Shown here: positions 9,052 through 15,396 of the stretch, in pieces | Numbering within the stretch: the stretch's first letter is position 1 | Layout: every line of letters starts with the position of its first letter | DNA from: RGIG8748 sp045578205 | Lineage (GTDB): Bacteria > Bacillota > Clostridia > UMGS1810 | Assembly (NCBI GenBank): GCA_045578205.1 | Contig: JAZNJU010000052.1 | Coordinates: 1-19,564 of the forward strand | DNA: 19,564 nt | Direction of reading: 5' to 3' | Notes under the pieces: generated by a model | What the model was told of the DNA's origin: nothing | The model's input: only the letters and a program-made list of their open reading frames with translations | Databases searched by the model: none | Program-made: the position numbers and the translations under genes

Positions 9052-9093
9052 GGAACCTAAATCTGGCGCGTCTGCCAATTCCGCCACACCCGC
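9052..9093 (-). pseudogene. 5' half of a second tRNA-Leu(UAG), broken after the anticodon loop
   Basis: Read on the minus strand from 9093, this is the acceptor 5' strand GCGGGTG, the full D arm, and an anticodon stem-loop beginning CCAGA TTTAGGT (anticodon TAG). About 37 of 41 bases match the intact tRNA-Leu at 8846-8929, including a 22-base identical block. Identity stops just after the anticodon loop: the 3' anticodon strand (expected TCTGG) reads TCCGT, and no variable arm, T arm or CACCCGC acceptor strand follows. It cannot make a tRNA. It lies between the good promoter at 9187-9215 and the intact copy, which suggests that it is the original gene at this locus. Confidence 0.85.
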
Positions 9094-9186
9094 ATAATTA
9101 TTAAATTTTCTCTTTTTTGTAATTTAGTCTGCCAGCCGCCAACATTTACACAGTTAAGAGTTGAATATTTAAAATTCACATTGGAT

Positions 9187-9215
9187 ATTCTATCATACAT
9201 TGCATACTTTGTCAA
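9187..9215 (-). promoter_or_regulatory. SigA-type promoter toward the tRNA-Leu locus
   Basis: On the minus strand, TTGACA (9210-9215) and TAGAAT (9187-9192) are separated by 17 bases. It points at the broken tRNA-Leu half (5' end at 9093) and beyond it the intact tRNA-Leu. Confidence 0.75.
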
Positions 9216-9234
9216 TCAAAAATGACGGTAAGAC

Positions 9235-9263
9235 TTTACAAAAATTCTGTTTTGTGATATCAT
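9235..9263 (+). promoter_or_regulatory. SigA-type promoter for exodeoxyribonuclease III
   Basis: TTTACA (9235-9240), a 17-base spacer and TATCAT (9258-9263) with an extended -10 TG (9255-9256) lie 40 bases before the xth start codon. It is divergent from the tRNA promoter 20 bases away. Confidence 0.65.
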
Positions 9264-9302
9264 ACACAAGGTATTTTATTTTATAGTCAAGGGAGGTAAA
9301 TT

Positions 9303-10061
9303 ATGAAAAAATTTATTTCTTGGAATGTAAACGGACTTCGTGCTGTTTGCGGAAAAAACTTCTGCGACGTATTCAAAAACCTCAATGCAGATATATTTTG
9401 CGTACAGGAAACAAAACTTCAGGAGGGTCAGATAGAACTTGACACAGAGGGGTATTTCCAGTTCTGGAACTATGCCGAAAAGAAAGGCTATTCGGGCACC
9501 GCAGTTTTCACCAAAGAAGAGCCTTTGTCTGTGACATACGGTATAGGTATTGACGAGCACGACAAAGAGGGTAGAGTCATAACCTTGGAGTTTGATTCAT
9601 TCTTTTTTGTATGCGTATATACTCCCAATTCACAGAATGAACTCAAAAGGCTCAGTTACCGCATGGTGTGGGAAGATGCTTTCAGGGATTATCTGTTGGA
9701 ACTCAAATCCCGCAAATCTGTAATTGTGTGTGGTGACCTCAATGTTGCTGCAGAAGAAATAGACCTGAAGAATCCAAAGACCAACAGACATAACGCAGGT
9801 TTTACCGATGAGGAAAGGGAGAAGTTCCGCACGCTTAAGGCAAGCGGATTTACGGATACATTCCGTTTCTTCTATCCCGATATGACAGACATATATTCCT
9901 GGTGGTCCTACAGATTCAGCGCCAGAGAAAAGAATGCAGGGTGGCGTATAGACTATTTTCTGTCTTCCGATGACTTAAATTCCAAACTCGTGGATGCCAA
10001 AATTCACACAGACATCATGGGATCTGACCATTGCCCTGTAGAATTAACTATAGAAATTTAA
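9303..10061 (+). CDS. xth: Exodeoxyribonuclease III / AP endonuclease
   Basis: This enzyme removes abasic sites by cutting 5' to the lesion and has 3'-5' exonuclease and 3'-phosphatase activity in base excision repair. The 252-aa length is the family norm. Family motifs are complete: SWNVNGLRA (N8, N10), VQETK (E36, metal ligand), GDLNVA (D145, N147), and the C-terminal GSDHCPVEL (D242, H243, the catalytic His). WWSYRFSARE and GWRIDYFLSS are also typical. The ATG follows a strong RBS (gggaggt) and its own promoter at 9235-9263. Base composition returns to that of the rest of the chromosome here. The permease gene starts 11 bp downstream, so the two are probably co-transcribed. In Bacillus the gene is called exoA. 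Confidence 0.95.
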   Translation: MKKFISWNVNGLRAVCGKNFCDVFKNLNADIFCVQETKLQEGQIELDTEGYFQFWNYAEKKGYSGTAVFTKEEPLSVTYGIGIDEHDKEGRVITLEFDSFFFVCVYTPNSQNELKRLSYRMVWEDAFRDYLLELKSRKSVIVCGDLNVAAEEIDLKNPKTNRHNAGFTDEEREKFRTLKASGFTDTFRFFYPDMTDIYSWWSYRFSAREKNAGWRIDYFLSSDDLNSKLVDAKIHTDIMGSDHCPVELTIEI

Positions 10062-10072
10062 GGGTTTTACAA

Positions 10073-11176
10073 ATGAATCACGTTATATTTTTCATAAAAC
10101 ACAATGTAGTTATGTGCATCGCCTTTGTTGCGGCAATTATGACCTGTATTTTCGTTCCGCCCGATGCACAGTACATAGACTATTTTGATTTCAAAACACT
10201 TTCCTGCCTCTTTTGTGTTTTGGCAGTTGTGTGTGCATTCAAGAATATCAATTTCTTCTACATACTTGCAAAAAGTGTAGTAAGGATTTTCAAATCCGCG
10301 CGGTATGCCATACTGGCACTTGTGTACATAACCTTTATAGGTTCCATGCTCATTGCCAATGACATGGCGCTTCTTACGTTTTTGCCTTTGGGGTATTTTG
10401 TCCTCACAACCACAGACAACAGGAAGTATATGGCGTTTACATTCATTATGCAGAACATTTCCGCAAATCTCGGAGGAATGCTCACGCCATTTGGAAATCC
10501 GCAGAACTTATATCTCTACACAAGGTTCAACATTCCAAACGGCGAATTTATGAGTATAATGTTTTTGCCGTTTGTAATTTCAATAGCGCTTATAACCCTT
10601 TGTTGCTTTTTTGTGGAAAACAAACCGCTTTCAATAGAGGAAGACAAAATAAGGCTCCCTGCAAAACGTACTGTGATATATTCACTTCTTTTCATTTTGT
10701 CCATAGCAATAGTCTTCAGAGGTATTCCGTACTATGTTGGTCTTGTGATAATTCCCCTGGTGTTGGTATTTATGGATAGAACTGCCCTCAAAATGGTGGA
10801 TTATCCTCTGCTTCTGACCTTTGTGTTTTTCTTCGTTTTCTCGGGGAATCTCTCCAGAATTAATGCGGTGGAAAGACTGTTTTCTTCACTGCTGGAAAAA
10901 AGCACACTGGTGTTCAGTACACTGTCCTGTCAGTTTATAAGCAATGTGCCGTCGGCAATACTGCTTTCACGGTTCACGGAAAACTATGCGGATTTACTTA
11001 TCGGTGTAAACATAGGCGGAGTGGGGACGCTCATATCTTCTCTTGCAAGCCTTATAACATTTCGTGAATACACTTTGCATAACCCCAAAAAGACGCTAAG
11101 TTACATAGGAAAATTTTCTGCATTCAATTTTGCATTCCTCGCAATACTCTTAGGCTCAATGATTGTTTTCAGATAA
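10073..11176 (+). CDS. Permease of the ArsB/NhaD - citrate (SLC13/IT superfamily) type
   Basis: A 367-aa hydrophobic protein with about ten membrane segments. IT-superfamily hallmarks are visible: GSMLIANDMALLTFLPLGYF, the re-entrant-loop motif NLGGMLTPFGNPQNLYLY, and a related second-half motif SNVPSAILLS followed by IGVNIGGVGTLISSLASLITF. These paired loops bind the ion and substrate in this superfamily. The substrate cannot be read from sequence; anions, dicarboxylates or Na+/H+ exchange are all possible. I chose the ATG at 10073, downstream of xth, because an RBS-like aaggg precedes it and the protein then starts directly at its first hydrophobic helix; an upstream in-frame ATG at 10031 would overlap the end of xth. 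A terminator follows at 11182-11220. Confidence 0.8.
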   Translation: MNHVIFFIKHNVVMCIAFVAAIMTCIFVPPDAQYIDYFDFKTLSCLFCVLAVVCAFKNINFFYILAKSVVRIFKSARYAILALVYITFIGSMLIANDMALLTFLPLGYFVLTTTDNRKYMAFTFIMQNISANLGGMLTPFGNPQNLYLYTRFNIPNGEFMSIMFLPFVISIALITLCCFFVENKPLSIEEDKIRLPAKRTVIYSLLFILSIAIVFRGIPYYVGLVIIPLVLVFMDRTALKMVDYPLLLTFVFFFVFSGNLSRINAVERLFSSLLEKSTLVFSTLSCQFISNVPSAILLSRFTENYADLLIGVNIGGVGTLISSLASLITFREYTLHNPKKTLSYIGKFSAFNFAFLAILLGSMIVFR

Positions 11177-11181
11177 AATAT

Positions 11182-11220
11182 AAACAGATGTTATTCCAAT
11201 GCGGAAAACATCTGTTTTTT
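11182..11220 (+). terminator. Rho-independent terminator of the xth-permease unit
   Basis: An 11-bp stem aaacagatgtt / aacatctgttt (11182-11192 with 11207-11217) with a 14-base loop is followed by a T-run, 5 bases after the permease stop. Confidence 0.85.
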
Positions 11221-11231
11221 GCATTCCAAAT

Positions 11232-11268
11232 AAAAAAGCACTCTCCGATTCTAACGGTGAGTGCTTTT
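11232..11268. terminator. Hairpin terminator, probably the original rpsI terminator
   Basis: A 10-bp stem aaaagcactc / gagtgctttt (11234-11243 with 11259-11268) extends, past one T-T mismatch, into CCG/CGG around a 7-base loop. On the minus strand it is followed by six T's. It lies 14 bases beyond a duplicated rpsI tail that ends at 11283, which suggests that it once served rpsI directly. Confidence 0.75.
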
Positions 11269-11282
11269 GATGTAGATAATAA

Positions 11283-11300
11283 TTATCTCTTGGAGAACTG
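11283..11300 (-). repeat. Duplicated 3' end of rpsI (att-like direct repeat, copy 1)
   Basis: The 18 bases ttatctcttggagaactg are identical to 11425-11442, the last five codons (QFSKR) and stop of rpsI. Spacing between matching bases is 142 bp. No other part of rpsI is repeated here. Confidence 0.85.
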
Positions 11301-11390
11301 TCGGGGCGTAAAGAAAATATGCCGGTGGCATATTTTCAGACTCGACCACCGAGCGCTGTGCCGAGGCGGCCGAAGGACGACCGGGGTAAA
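11301..11390. other. GC-rich insert with a perfect palindrome between the two rpsI tails
   Basis: Clearly more GC-rich than its surroundings. It holds an 11-bp perfect hairpin, gaaaatatgcc / ggcatattttc with a 3-base loop (11313-11337), then a CG-rich run with interrupted self-complementarity (about 11341-11386). I see no credible coding sequence. It resembles the small dispersed intergenic repeats common in clostridial genomes, but only one copy lies in this window. Confidence 0.5.
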
Positions 11391-11426
11391 AAAATGCACC
11401 CACCGGAAAGGTGGGTGTGTTTTTTT
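11391..11426. terminator. Terminator directly after rpsI
   Basis: An 8-bp stem cacccacc / ggtgggtg (11397-11404 with 11410-11417), loop ggaaa, has A-runs on the left and T-runs on the right, so it can act in both directions. On the minus strand it begins 7 bases after the rpsI stop codon. Confidence 0.85.
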
Positions 11427-11814
11427 ATCTCTTGGAGAACTGAGGAGCGCGACGTGCAGCCTTTAAGCCGTACTTCTTTCTTTCCTTCATTCTGGGGTCT
11501 CTTGTTAAGAAACCTTCTGCCTTGAGGGCAGTTCTGTAAGTTTCATCAACAGTAAGGAGGGCTCTGGAAAGACCGTGTCTTATAGCACCTGCCTGACCTG
11601 TGAAACCACCGCCGGTAACCTTGGCAATTACATCGAATTTACCTAAAGTATCGGTAGCAACGAGGGGCTGTCTAACAACAACCTTGAGTGTTTCTAAACC
11701 GAAATATTCGTCGATGTCTCTATCGTTAATAGTAATTTTGCCTGTGCCGGGAACTATTCTAACTCTTGCAACAGAACTTTTTCTTCTTCCTGTACCATAT
11801 AACTCGTTTGCCAT
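11425..11814 (-). CDS. rpsI: 30S ribosomal protein S9
   Basis: S9 is a small-subunit protein whose C-terminal tail reaches toward the P-site tRNA. The 129-aa length and motifs are standard: YGTGRRKSSVARVRIVPGTGKITIN at the N-terminus, TGGGFTGQAGAIRHGLSRAL in the middle, and the basic tail DPRMKERKKYGLKAARRAPQFSKR ending in the conserved SKR. It starts 14 bp after rplM with RBS aaggagg and is in the usual rplM-rpsI operon. The last 18 coding bases (QFSKR and stop) also occur at 11283-11300, which suggests that the 3' end was regenerated by an inserted element. Confidence 0.97.
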   Translation of the reverse strand: MANELYGTGRRKSSVARVRIVPGTGKITINDRDIDEYFGLETLKVVVRQPLVATDTLGKFDVIAKVTGGGFTGQAGAIRHGLSRALLTVDETYRTALKAEGFLTRDPRMKERKKYGLKAARRAPQFSKR

Positions 11815-11828
11815 TTTGGGTATCCTCC

Positions 11829-12266
11829 TTATTTAATAATTCCTGTGTAAACTTCAGGATTCTGTGCAGCATGCTCATGCTCTGCGCCTGCATATACTCT
11901 GAGTCTTGTAAGAGCCTTTGCGCCAAGTGTGTTGTGGGGGAGCATACCTTTAACAGCAAGTGTAACAGCCTTTTCGGGCTTTTCTGCCATAAGTGTCTTA
12001 TACTTGATTTCCTTAAGACCGCCCACATAACCGGTGTGATATCTGTAATACTTCTGCTCAAGTTTGTTTCCTGTGAGAACAGCCTTGTCAGCGTTTAAGA
12101 TTATTACGAAATCACCGCAGTCAACGTTGGGTGTGAATGTAGGCTTAATTTTACCTCTGAGGATAGAAGCAGCAGCGCTTGCTATTCTACCGAGACTTTT
12201 GCCTTCAGCATCAATAATGTACCATTTTCTTTCTACTTCAGCCGGTTTAGCCATAAATGTACTCAT
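11829..12266 (-). CDS. rplM: 50S ribosomal protein L13
   Basis: L13 is an early-assembly large-subunit protein that binds 23S rRNA. The 145-aa length is typical, as are the motifs VERKWYIIDAEGKSLGRIAS, GDFVIILNADKAVLTGNKLEQKYYRYHTGYVGGLK, and the RMLP-like VKGMLPHNTLGAKALTRLRVYAGAEHEHAAQNP. The ATG at 12266 is preceded by a clear RBS (ggagg). It is first in the rplM-rpsI operon, with a SigA promoter at 12304-12332. The 5' leader is only about 30 bases, so there is no room for the structured L13 leader RNA known from some Firmicutes. Confidence 0.97.
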   Translation of the reverse strand: MSTFMAKPAEVERKWYIIDAEGKSLGRIASAAASILRGKIKPTFTPNVDCGDFVIILNADKAVLTGNKLEQKYYRYHTGYVGGLKEIKYKTLMAEKPEKAVTLAVKGMLPHNTLGAKALTRLRVYAGAEHEHAAQNPEVYTGIIK

Positions 12267-12303
12267 TAGATTAACCTCCGTGTTTTTTTATTCAACATCT
12301 GGT

Positions 12304-12332
12304 ATTGTAATATATTTTAACCAATATGTCAA
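12304..12332 (-). promoter_or_regulatory. SigA promoter of rplM-rpsI
   Basis: On the minus strand, a perfect TTGACA (12327-12332), a 17-base spacer and TACAAT (12304-12309) lie 38 bases before the rplM start codon. It is close to consensus, as expected for a ribosomal protein operon. Confidence 0.85.
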
Positions 12333-12386
12333 CACTTTTTTGGCAGAAATTTAATTTATAAAACGAAATCTTCTGTTTTCTCTTTA

Positions 12387-12412
12387 AATCTCTCTCAATC
12401 TCTCTCAATCTC
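12387..12412. repeat. Tandem repeat of aatctctctc, about 2.5 copies
   Basis: Two full copies of the 10-base unit and a partial third. Such short repeats vary in copy number by slippage; no function is evident. Confidence 0.8.
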
Positions 12413-12497
12413 ACAACTCAATTTACTTTTTTGCGTTTTGAAATGTTTAAAAAACGGCAAAAAAGCCTGAAAACGGAAGAAAAAATTAAAAAAGCGC

Positions 12498-12531
12498 AAA
12501 AAAATAGCCGCTATCTGCGGCTGCTTTTTTT
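12498..12531. terminator. Terminator, probably of sigH
   Basis: A 6-bp stem agccgc / gcggct (12506-12511 with 12517-12522) with a 5-base loop has seven A's on the left and seven T's on the right. On the minus strand it follows the sigH stop by about 135 bases. Confidence 0.65.
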
Positions 12532-12551
12532 CCTTACATGAAGGAGGGAAA

Positions 12552-12620
12552 ATGAAAAAAGTTTTGTGGTATGAATACATCATAACATCAAAATGCAGAT
12601 TTTTCAATCCCATCTTTTGA
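12552..12620 (+). CDS. Possible 22-aa small protein (speculative)
   Basis: An ATG frame encoding MKKVLWYEYIITSKCRFFNPIF follows a near-perfect Shine-Dalgarno sequence (aaggaggg, 12541-12548), with the start a few bases after it. I see no promoter before it; a terminator-like hairpin lies directly upstream. I do not recognise the peptide. It may be chance. Confidence 0.2.
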   Translation: MKKVLWYEYIITSKCRFFNPIF

Positions 12621-12665
12621 CGAAAATGTCACTTTTTAACTTTCTTTTTTGTGCACAATCAACAA

Positions 12666-13292
12666 TTAGAAGGCTTCATCTTCCAAAGCGGAGAGGCTTG
12701 AGATTTTTTTCTTTATTCTTTGCAAAGCATTATCTATTGATTTTTCGGTTTTTTTAAGGTCCGTGGATATTTCCTGATAACTCTTTCCTTTTATATAGCC
12801 CTTCAACACTTCAATTTCATATTTGCTCAGTGCATCATTGAGTTGCTTTTCCAGGTGGTTTAATCTTTCTTTGTTAATCATAATTTCTTCGGGGTCAGGG
12901 TGCTGGATTTCAAGCAGGGATTCTATCATGGTGTTTTCGTTCTCTTCGTCCACATTTTTGTTGAGGGATACATATGAATTGAGAGGCAGATGCTTAAGCC
13001 TTGTGGCAGTTTTTACCGCTGTTATAATCTGTCTTGTAATGCAAAGGTCGGCAAAGGAACGGAAAGACGACCCGCTTTCGGGATTGTAGTCCTTAATTGC
13101 CTTGTACAGGCCAATCATACCCTCCTGAATTATATCCGATTTTTCTGCACCAATCAGAAAATAGGTACGGGATTTGGCTTTTACGAAGTTTTTGTATTTA
13201 TTGAGGAGAAATTCCACTGCCTGTGTATCGCCGATTTTGGCAAGGGAGAGAATTTCGTTTTCTTCCATTGTTTCAAAATTTTTTGTCTTCAT
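12666..13292 (-). CDS. sigH: RNA polymerase sigma-H factor (Spo0H-type)
   Basis: SigH directs transcription at the transition state and start of sporulation. The 208-aa protein closely follows Bacillus SigH: KYKNFVKAKSRTYFLIGAEKSDIIQEGMIGLYKAI (region 2, core binding and -10 recognition, about residues 32-66), SFADLCITRQIITAVKTATRLKHLPLNSYVSLNK, and the region 4.2 helix-turn-helix SYQEISTDLKKTEKSIDNALQRIKKKI (about 171-197). The start chosen has RBS ggtggtgat; a second in-frame Met at residue 9 is possible. It has a strong SigA promoter (13319-13347) and is divergent from spoIIIAA. In Bacillus, sigH lies elsewhere, near secE and nusG, so its place beside spoIIIA is notable. Confidence 0.93.
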   Translation of the reverse strand: MKTKNFETMEENEILSLAKIGDTQAVEFLLNKYKNFVKAKSRTYFLIGAEKSDIIQEGMIGLYKAIKDYNPESGSSFRSFADLCITRQIITAVKTATRLKHLPLNSYVSLNKNVDEENENTMIESLLEIQHPDPEEIMINKERLNHLEKQLNDALSKYEIEVLKGYIKGKSYQEISTDLKKTEKSIDNALQRIKKKISSLSALEDEAF

Positions 13293-13318
13293 TAATATAT
13301 CACCACCGACACGAGTTT

Positions 13319-13347
13319 ATTTTATATGATATTTCACCTTTTGTCAA
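13319..13347 (-). promoter_or_regulatory. SigA promoter of sigH
   Basis: On the minus strand, TTGACA (13342-13347), a 17-base spacer and TAAAAT (13319-13324) lie 27 bases before the sigH start codon. Confidence 0.8.
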
Positions 13348-13403
13348 GACAAGCAGTTCTATTTGGGAAAGTACCAAAATATACTTTTATTGAGGTGATA
13401 ATA

Positions 13404-14303
13404 GTGAGTTTTCTTGCGGATGTTCTTCCGTATCTTCACAGCGATATTGCAAAGCAGATTTCCGCTTATTCCCACTCAAACTACATAACGGAAATACGGA
13501 TTAGTCTGTTTCGTCCTGTTCTTGTAACAAACAGGGAGCGGGTTTGCATACTCGAAGATTCTTTCGGGCTTCCGCTGGTTGCAGACAATGTCAGGTTTTC
13601 GTACACGGTTTCTGCCATTACCGCAGGGAGCGCATACAGTGTGGAGCAGACGCTGAGACAGGGGTTTGTTACTATACGGGGAGGACACCGTGTGGGAGTT
13701 TGCGGAACTGCAGTGGCGGACAACGGAAAAATAAAAACCGTTAAAGACATATCTTCGCTATGTTTTCGTGTTTCTCGGGAAATAGTAGGTTGCAGTGAAG
13801 ATTTATGCAGAGAACTTGTTGGTGACAGAGGTGTTTTGAACACTCTCATTGCTTCACCGCCCGGTTACGGAAAAACCACGATGCTGAGAGATATATGCAG
13901 AATACTTGCAAGCGGAAAAGGAATTGTCCCCATAAAAAGGGTCGGCATTGCCGATGAACGCGGAGAAATTGCCGCGATGAATAACGGAGTTTCCCCTTTT
14001 GATTTGGGATATGGATGTTTTGTTTGTACAGGTCATCAAAAGTCATGCGCTTTCACTTCAATGCTCAGGGCGATGTCGCCCGATGTTCTCGTCAGCGACG
14101 AAGTCGGAACCGATGAGGACTTTCGGACTATAGCCCGTGCGGTGAATTGCGGAGTAAGTGTTATCACAAGTATTCACGCATTTGACATATGCGACCTTAA
14201 GAGACGTTTTGGCGGAGAACTGAAATTATTCGATATTGTGGTGTTTCTTATGAATAAAAACAGCAGGTTCAATTTGTACAGGAGGGATAAAGGTGATTAT
14301 TAA
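13404..14303 (+). CDS. spoIIIAA: Stage III sporulation protein AA, ATPase
   Basis: SpoIIIAA is the cytosolic ATPase of the SpoIIIA-SpoIIQ channel that joins mother cell and forespore. It resembles secretion ATPases (PilT/VirB11-like). Walker A is PPGYGKTT (G154-Y-G-K157-T158), Walker B is VLVSDEVG (D232-E233), and ADERGEIAAM between them is also conserved. I start at GTG 13404, after RBS gaggtgat (13392-13399), giving 299 aa, close to the Bacillus length of about 307; the open frame extends to 13326 but overlaps the sigH promoter. The operon is known to be mother-cell SigE dependent; I see only a weak SigE-like -10 (tatacttt, 13380-13387). It overlaps spoIIIAB by 11 bp. Confidence 0.95.
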   Translation: MSFLADVLPYLHSDIAKQISAYSHSNYITEIRISLFRPVLVTNRERVCILEDSFGLPLVADNVRFSYTVSAITAGSAYSVEQTLRQGFVTIRGGHRVGVCGTAVADNGKIKTVKDISSLCFRVSREIVGCSEDLCRELVGDRGVLNTLIASPPGYGKTTMLRDICRILASGKGIVPIKRVGIADERGEIAAMNNGVSPFDLGYGCFVCTGHQKSCAFTSMLRAMSPDVLVSDEVGTDEDFRTIARAVNCGVSVITSIHAFDICDLKRRFGGELKLFDIVVFLMNKNSRFNLYRRDKGDY

Positions 14304-14808
14304 AGCCATTGGAATGATAACAATTGTGCTTTCGTCAGCACTTTTGGGATTTGGATTTGCAGAGTGTATGGCAGCCCGTGAGAGGGAACTTGAAAACCTT
14401 GCCTCTGCGGTCGATCGTATGATAGGAGAATTGTCCTACACACATCTTGCAATGAAAGAAATAATATTTCGGGTATGTCCCTTTGTGATGGGGGAAGCCC
14501 GGGAAATGTTTGAGGATATGTGCACTTGCATACAGAAAGGTGACAGTGTAGCCTTTGCCTGGTGTAATGCTCTGGATGCTACAGCACAGATGATGTCGCT
14601 AAAAAAAGAAGATGCCGATGCACTCAAAAAGTGTTCCTATCTTTTGGAGGCCTATGAATTGGAGGAACAGAAAAGTTGTCTTGAAGCATTAAGGGACAAA
14701 CTGCAATCTCTTTGTGCCGATGCAACAAAGGTAAAAAGCAAAAACAGCAGAATTGTTAAAATGCTGGGTATATACGGTGGAGTGCTGATTTGCATAATAG
14801 TATTTTAG
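14293..14808 (+). CDS. spoIIIAB: Stage III sporulation protein AB
   Basis: SpoIIIAB is a membrane-anchored part of the SpoIIIA complex, with a soluble helical domain related to GspF/PilC-type platform proteins. The 171 aa match the Bacillus length. There is an N-terminal membrane segment (IGMITIVLSSALLGFGFAECMA), then the ELENLASAVDRMIGELSYTHLAMKEI block typical of the family, and a C-terminal hydrophobic segment (MLGIYGGVLICIIVF). The start is GTG, with RBS ggaggg, inside the end of spoIIIAA, which indicates translational coupling. Confidence 0.93.
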   Translation: MIIKAIGMITIVLSSALLGFGFAECMAARERELENLASAVDRMIGELSYTHLAMKEIIFRVCPFVMGEAREMFEDMCTCIQKGDSVAFAWCNALDATAQMMSLKKEDADALKKCSYLLEAYELEEQKSCLEALRDKLQSLCADATKVKSKNSRIVKMLGIYGGVLICIIVF

Positions 14809-14817
14809 GAGAACAAA

Positions 14818-15012
14818 ATGGGAACAGAACTTATATTTCAGATAGCGGCAATAGGCATAATAGTGTCTGTTTTGTGCAGACTTTTGGTACAGTCCGGCAG
14901 GGATGAGCAAGCGTTTATGCTCTCAATAGTGGGACTTGTTGTGGTAATGCTTATGGTGGTAAATGAGGTCAGCACACTTTTTGAAACAGTCCGGGAACTT
15001 TTTGACATATGA
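14818..15012 (+). CDS. spoIIIAC: Stage III sporulation protein AC
   Basis: A 64-aa membrane protein with two hydrophobic helices separated by a short polar loop (LVQSGRDEQAFM). The family normally has about 68 residues, so it is complete. It belongs to the inner-membrane part of the SpoIIIA channel with AD and AE. RBS aggaga lies before the ATG; the stop overlaps the spoIIIAD start (ATGA). Confidence 0.93.
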   Translation: MGTELIFQIAAIGIIVSVLCRLLVQSGRDEQAFMLSIVGLVVVMLMVVNEVSTLFETVRELFDI

Positions 15013-15395
15013 TATTTAAACTGGTGCTTTTTGCTGTGGGTATCTGCCTTGTTTCGGTAGTGCTCAAGGAAAATTTTAAATCGGGTGCAATAGTTCTTAC
15101 CGTAGCAGGCTGTGTTTTGCTTTTTGCGGTATTTGTAAAAGTCTTCGACGGAATAAAAACAGGTATGTCGGCACTTAACATTCCCGATGGGATAGATACC
15201 GATGCAATATCGATAATTCTGAAAACACTCATGGTAGCATACCTCACAAGTTTTGGAAGCGACATCTGTACCGATGCGGGAGAAAAGGCAATTGCCAACG
15301 CCCTCGAGGCCGCAGGAAAGGCAATTATGCTGTCTATGGCACTTCCAATGCTCTTTGGAATATTCAAATCTGTAAGCGATATATTTGGTGGATAA
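15009..15395 (+). CDS. spoIIIAD: Stage III sporulation protein AD
   Basis: A 128-aa integral membrane protein, close to the family length of about 133. It has several hydrophobic segments; GIDTDAISIILKTLMVAYLTSFGSDICTDAGEKAIANALEAAGKAIMLSMALPM is the conserved SpoIIIAD block. It works with AC and AE in the membrane part of the channel. The start codon overlaps the spoIIIAC stop by 4 bases, as expected for coupled translation. Confidence 0.93.
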   Translation: MIFKLVLFAVGICLVSVVLKENFKSGAIVLTVAGCVLLFAVFVKVFDGIKTGMSALNIPDGIDTDAISIILKTLMVAYLTSFGSDICTDAGEKAIANALEAAGKAIMLSMALPMLFGIFKSVSDIFGG

Positions 15396-15396
15396 G

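Larger units (their letters stand above)
12333..12665. other. AT-rich intergenic region between rplM and sigH
   Basis: About 330 bases without a convincing conserved gene. It holds a 10-base tandem repeat (12387-12412), A-rich stretches, a terminator (12498-12531), and one short plus-strand frame with a strong RBS (12552-12620). Nothing else stands out. Confidence 0.6.

Noticed and set aside
11188..11525. Plus-strand open frames over the rpsI 3' end and insert
   Set aside because: They overlap rpsI on the opposite strand, the terminators and the GC-rich insert, with no RBS or family signal.
12395..12613. A 72-codon minus-strand open frame in the rplM-sigH gap
   Set aside because: It crosses the terminator and low-complexity A/T runs, giving Phe/Lys-rich sequence without family features.
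13326..13403. Extended N-terminus for SpoIIIAA from 13326
   Set aside because: No RBS there, it would overlap the sigH promoter, and the GTG at 13404 has a good RBS and gives the family length.
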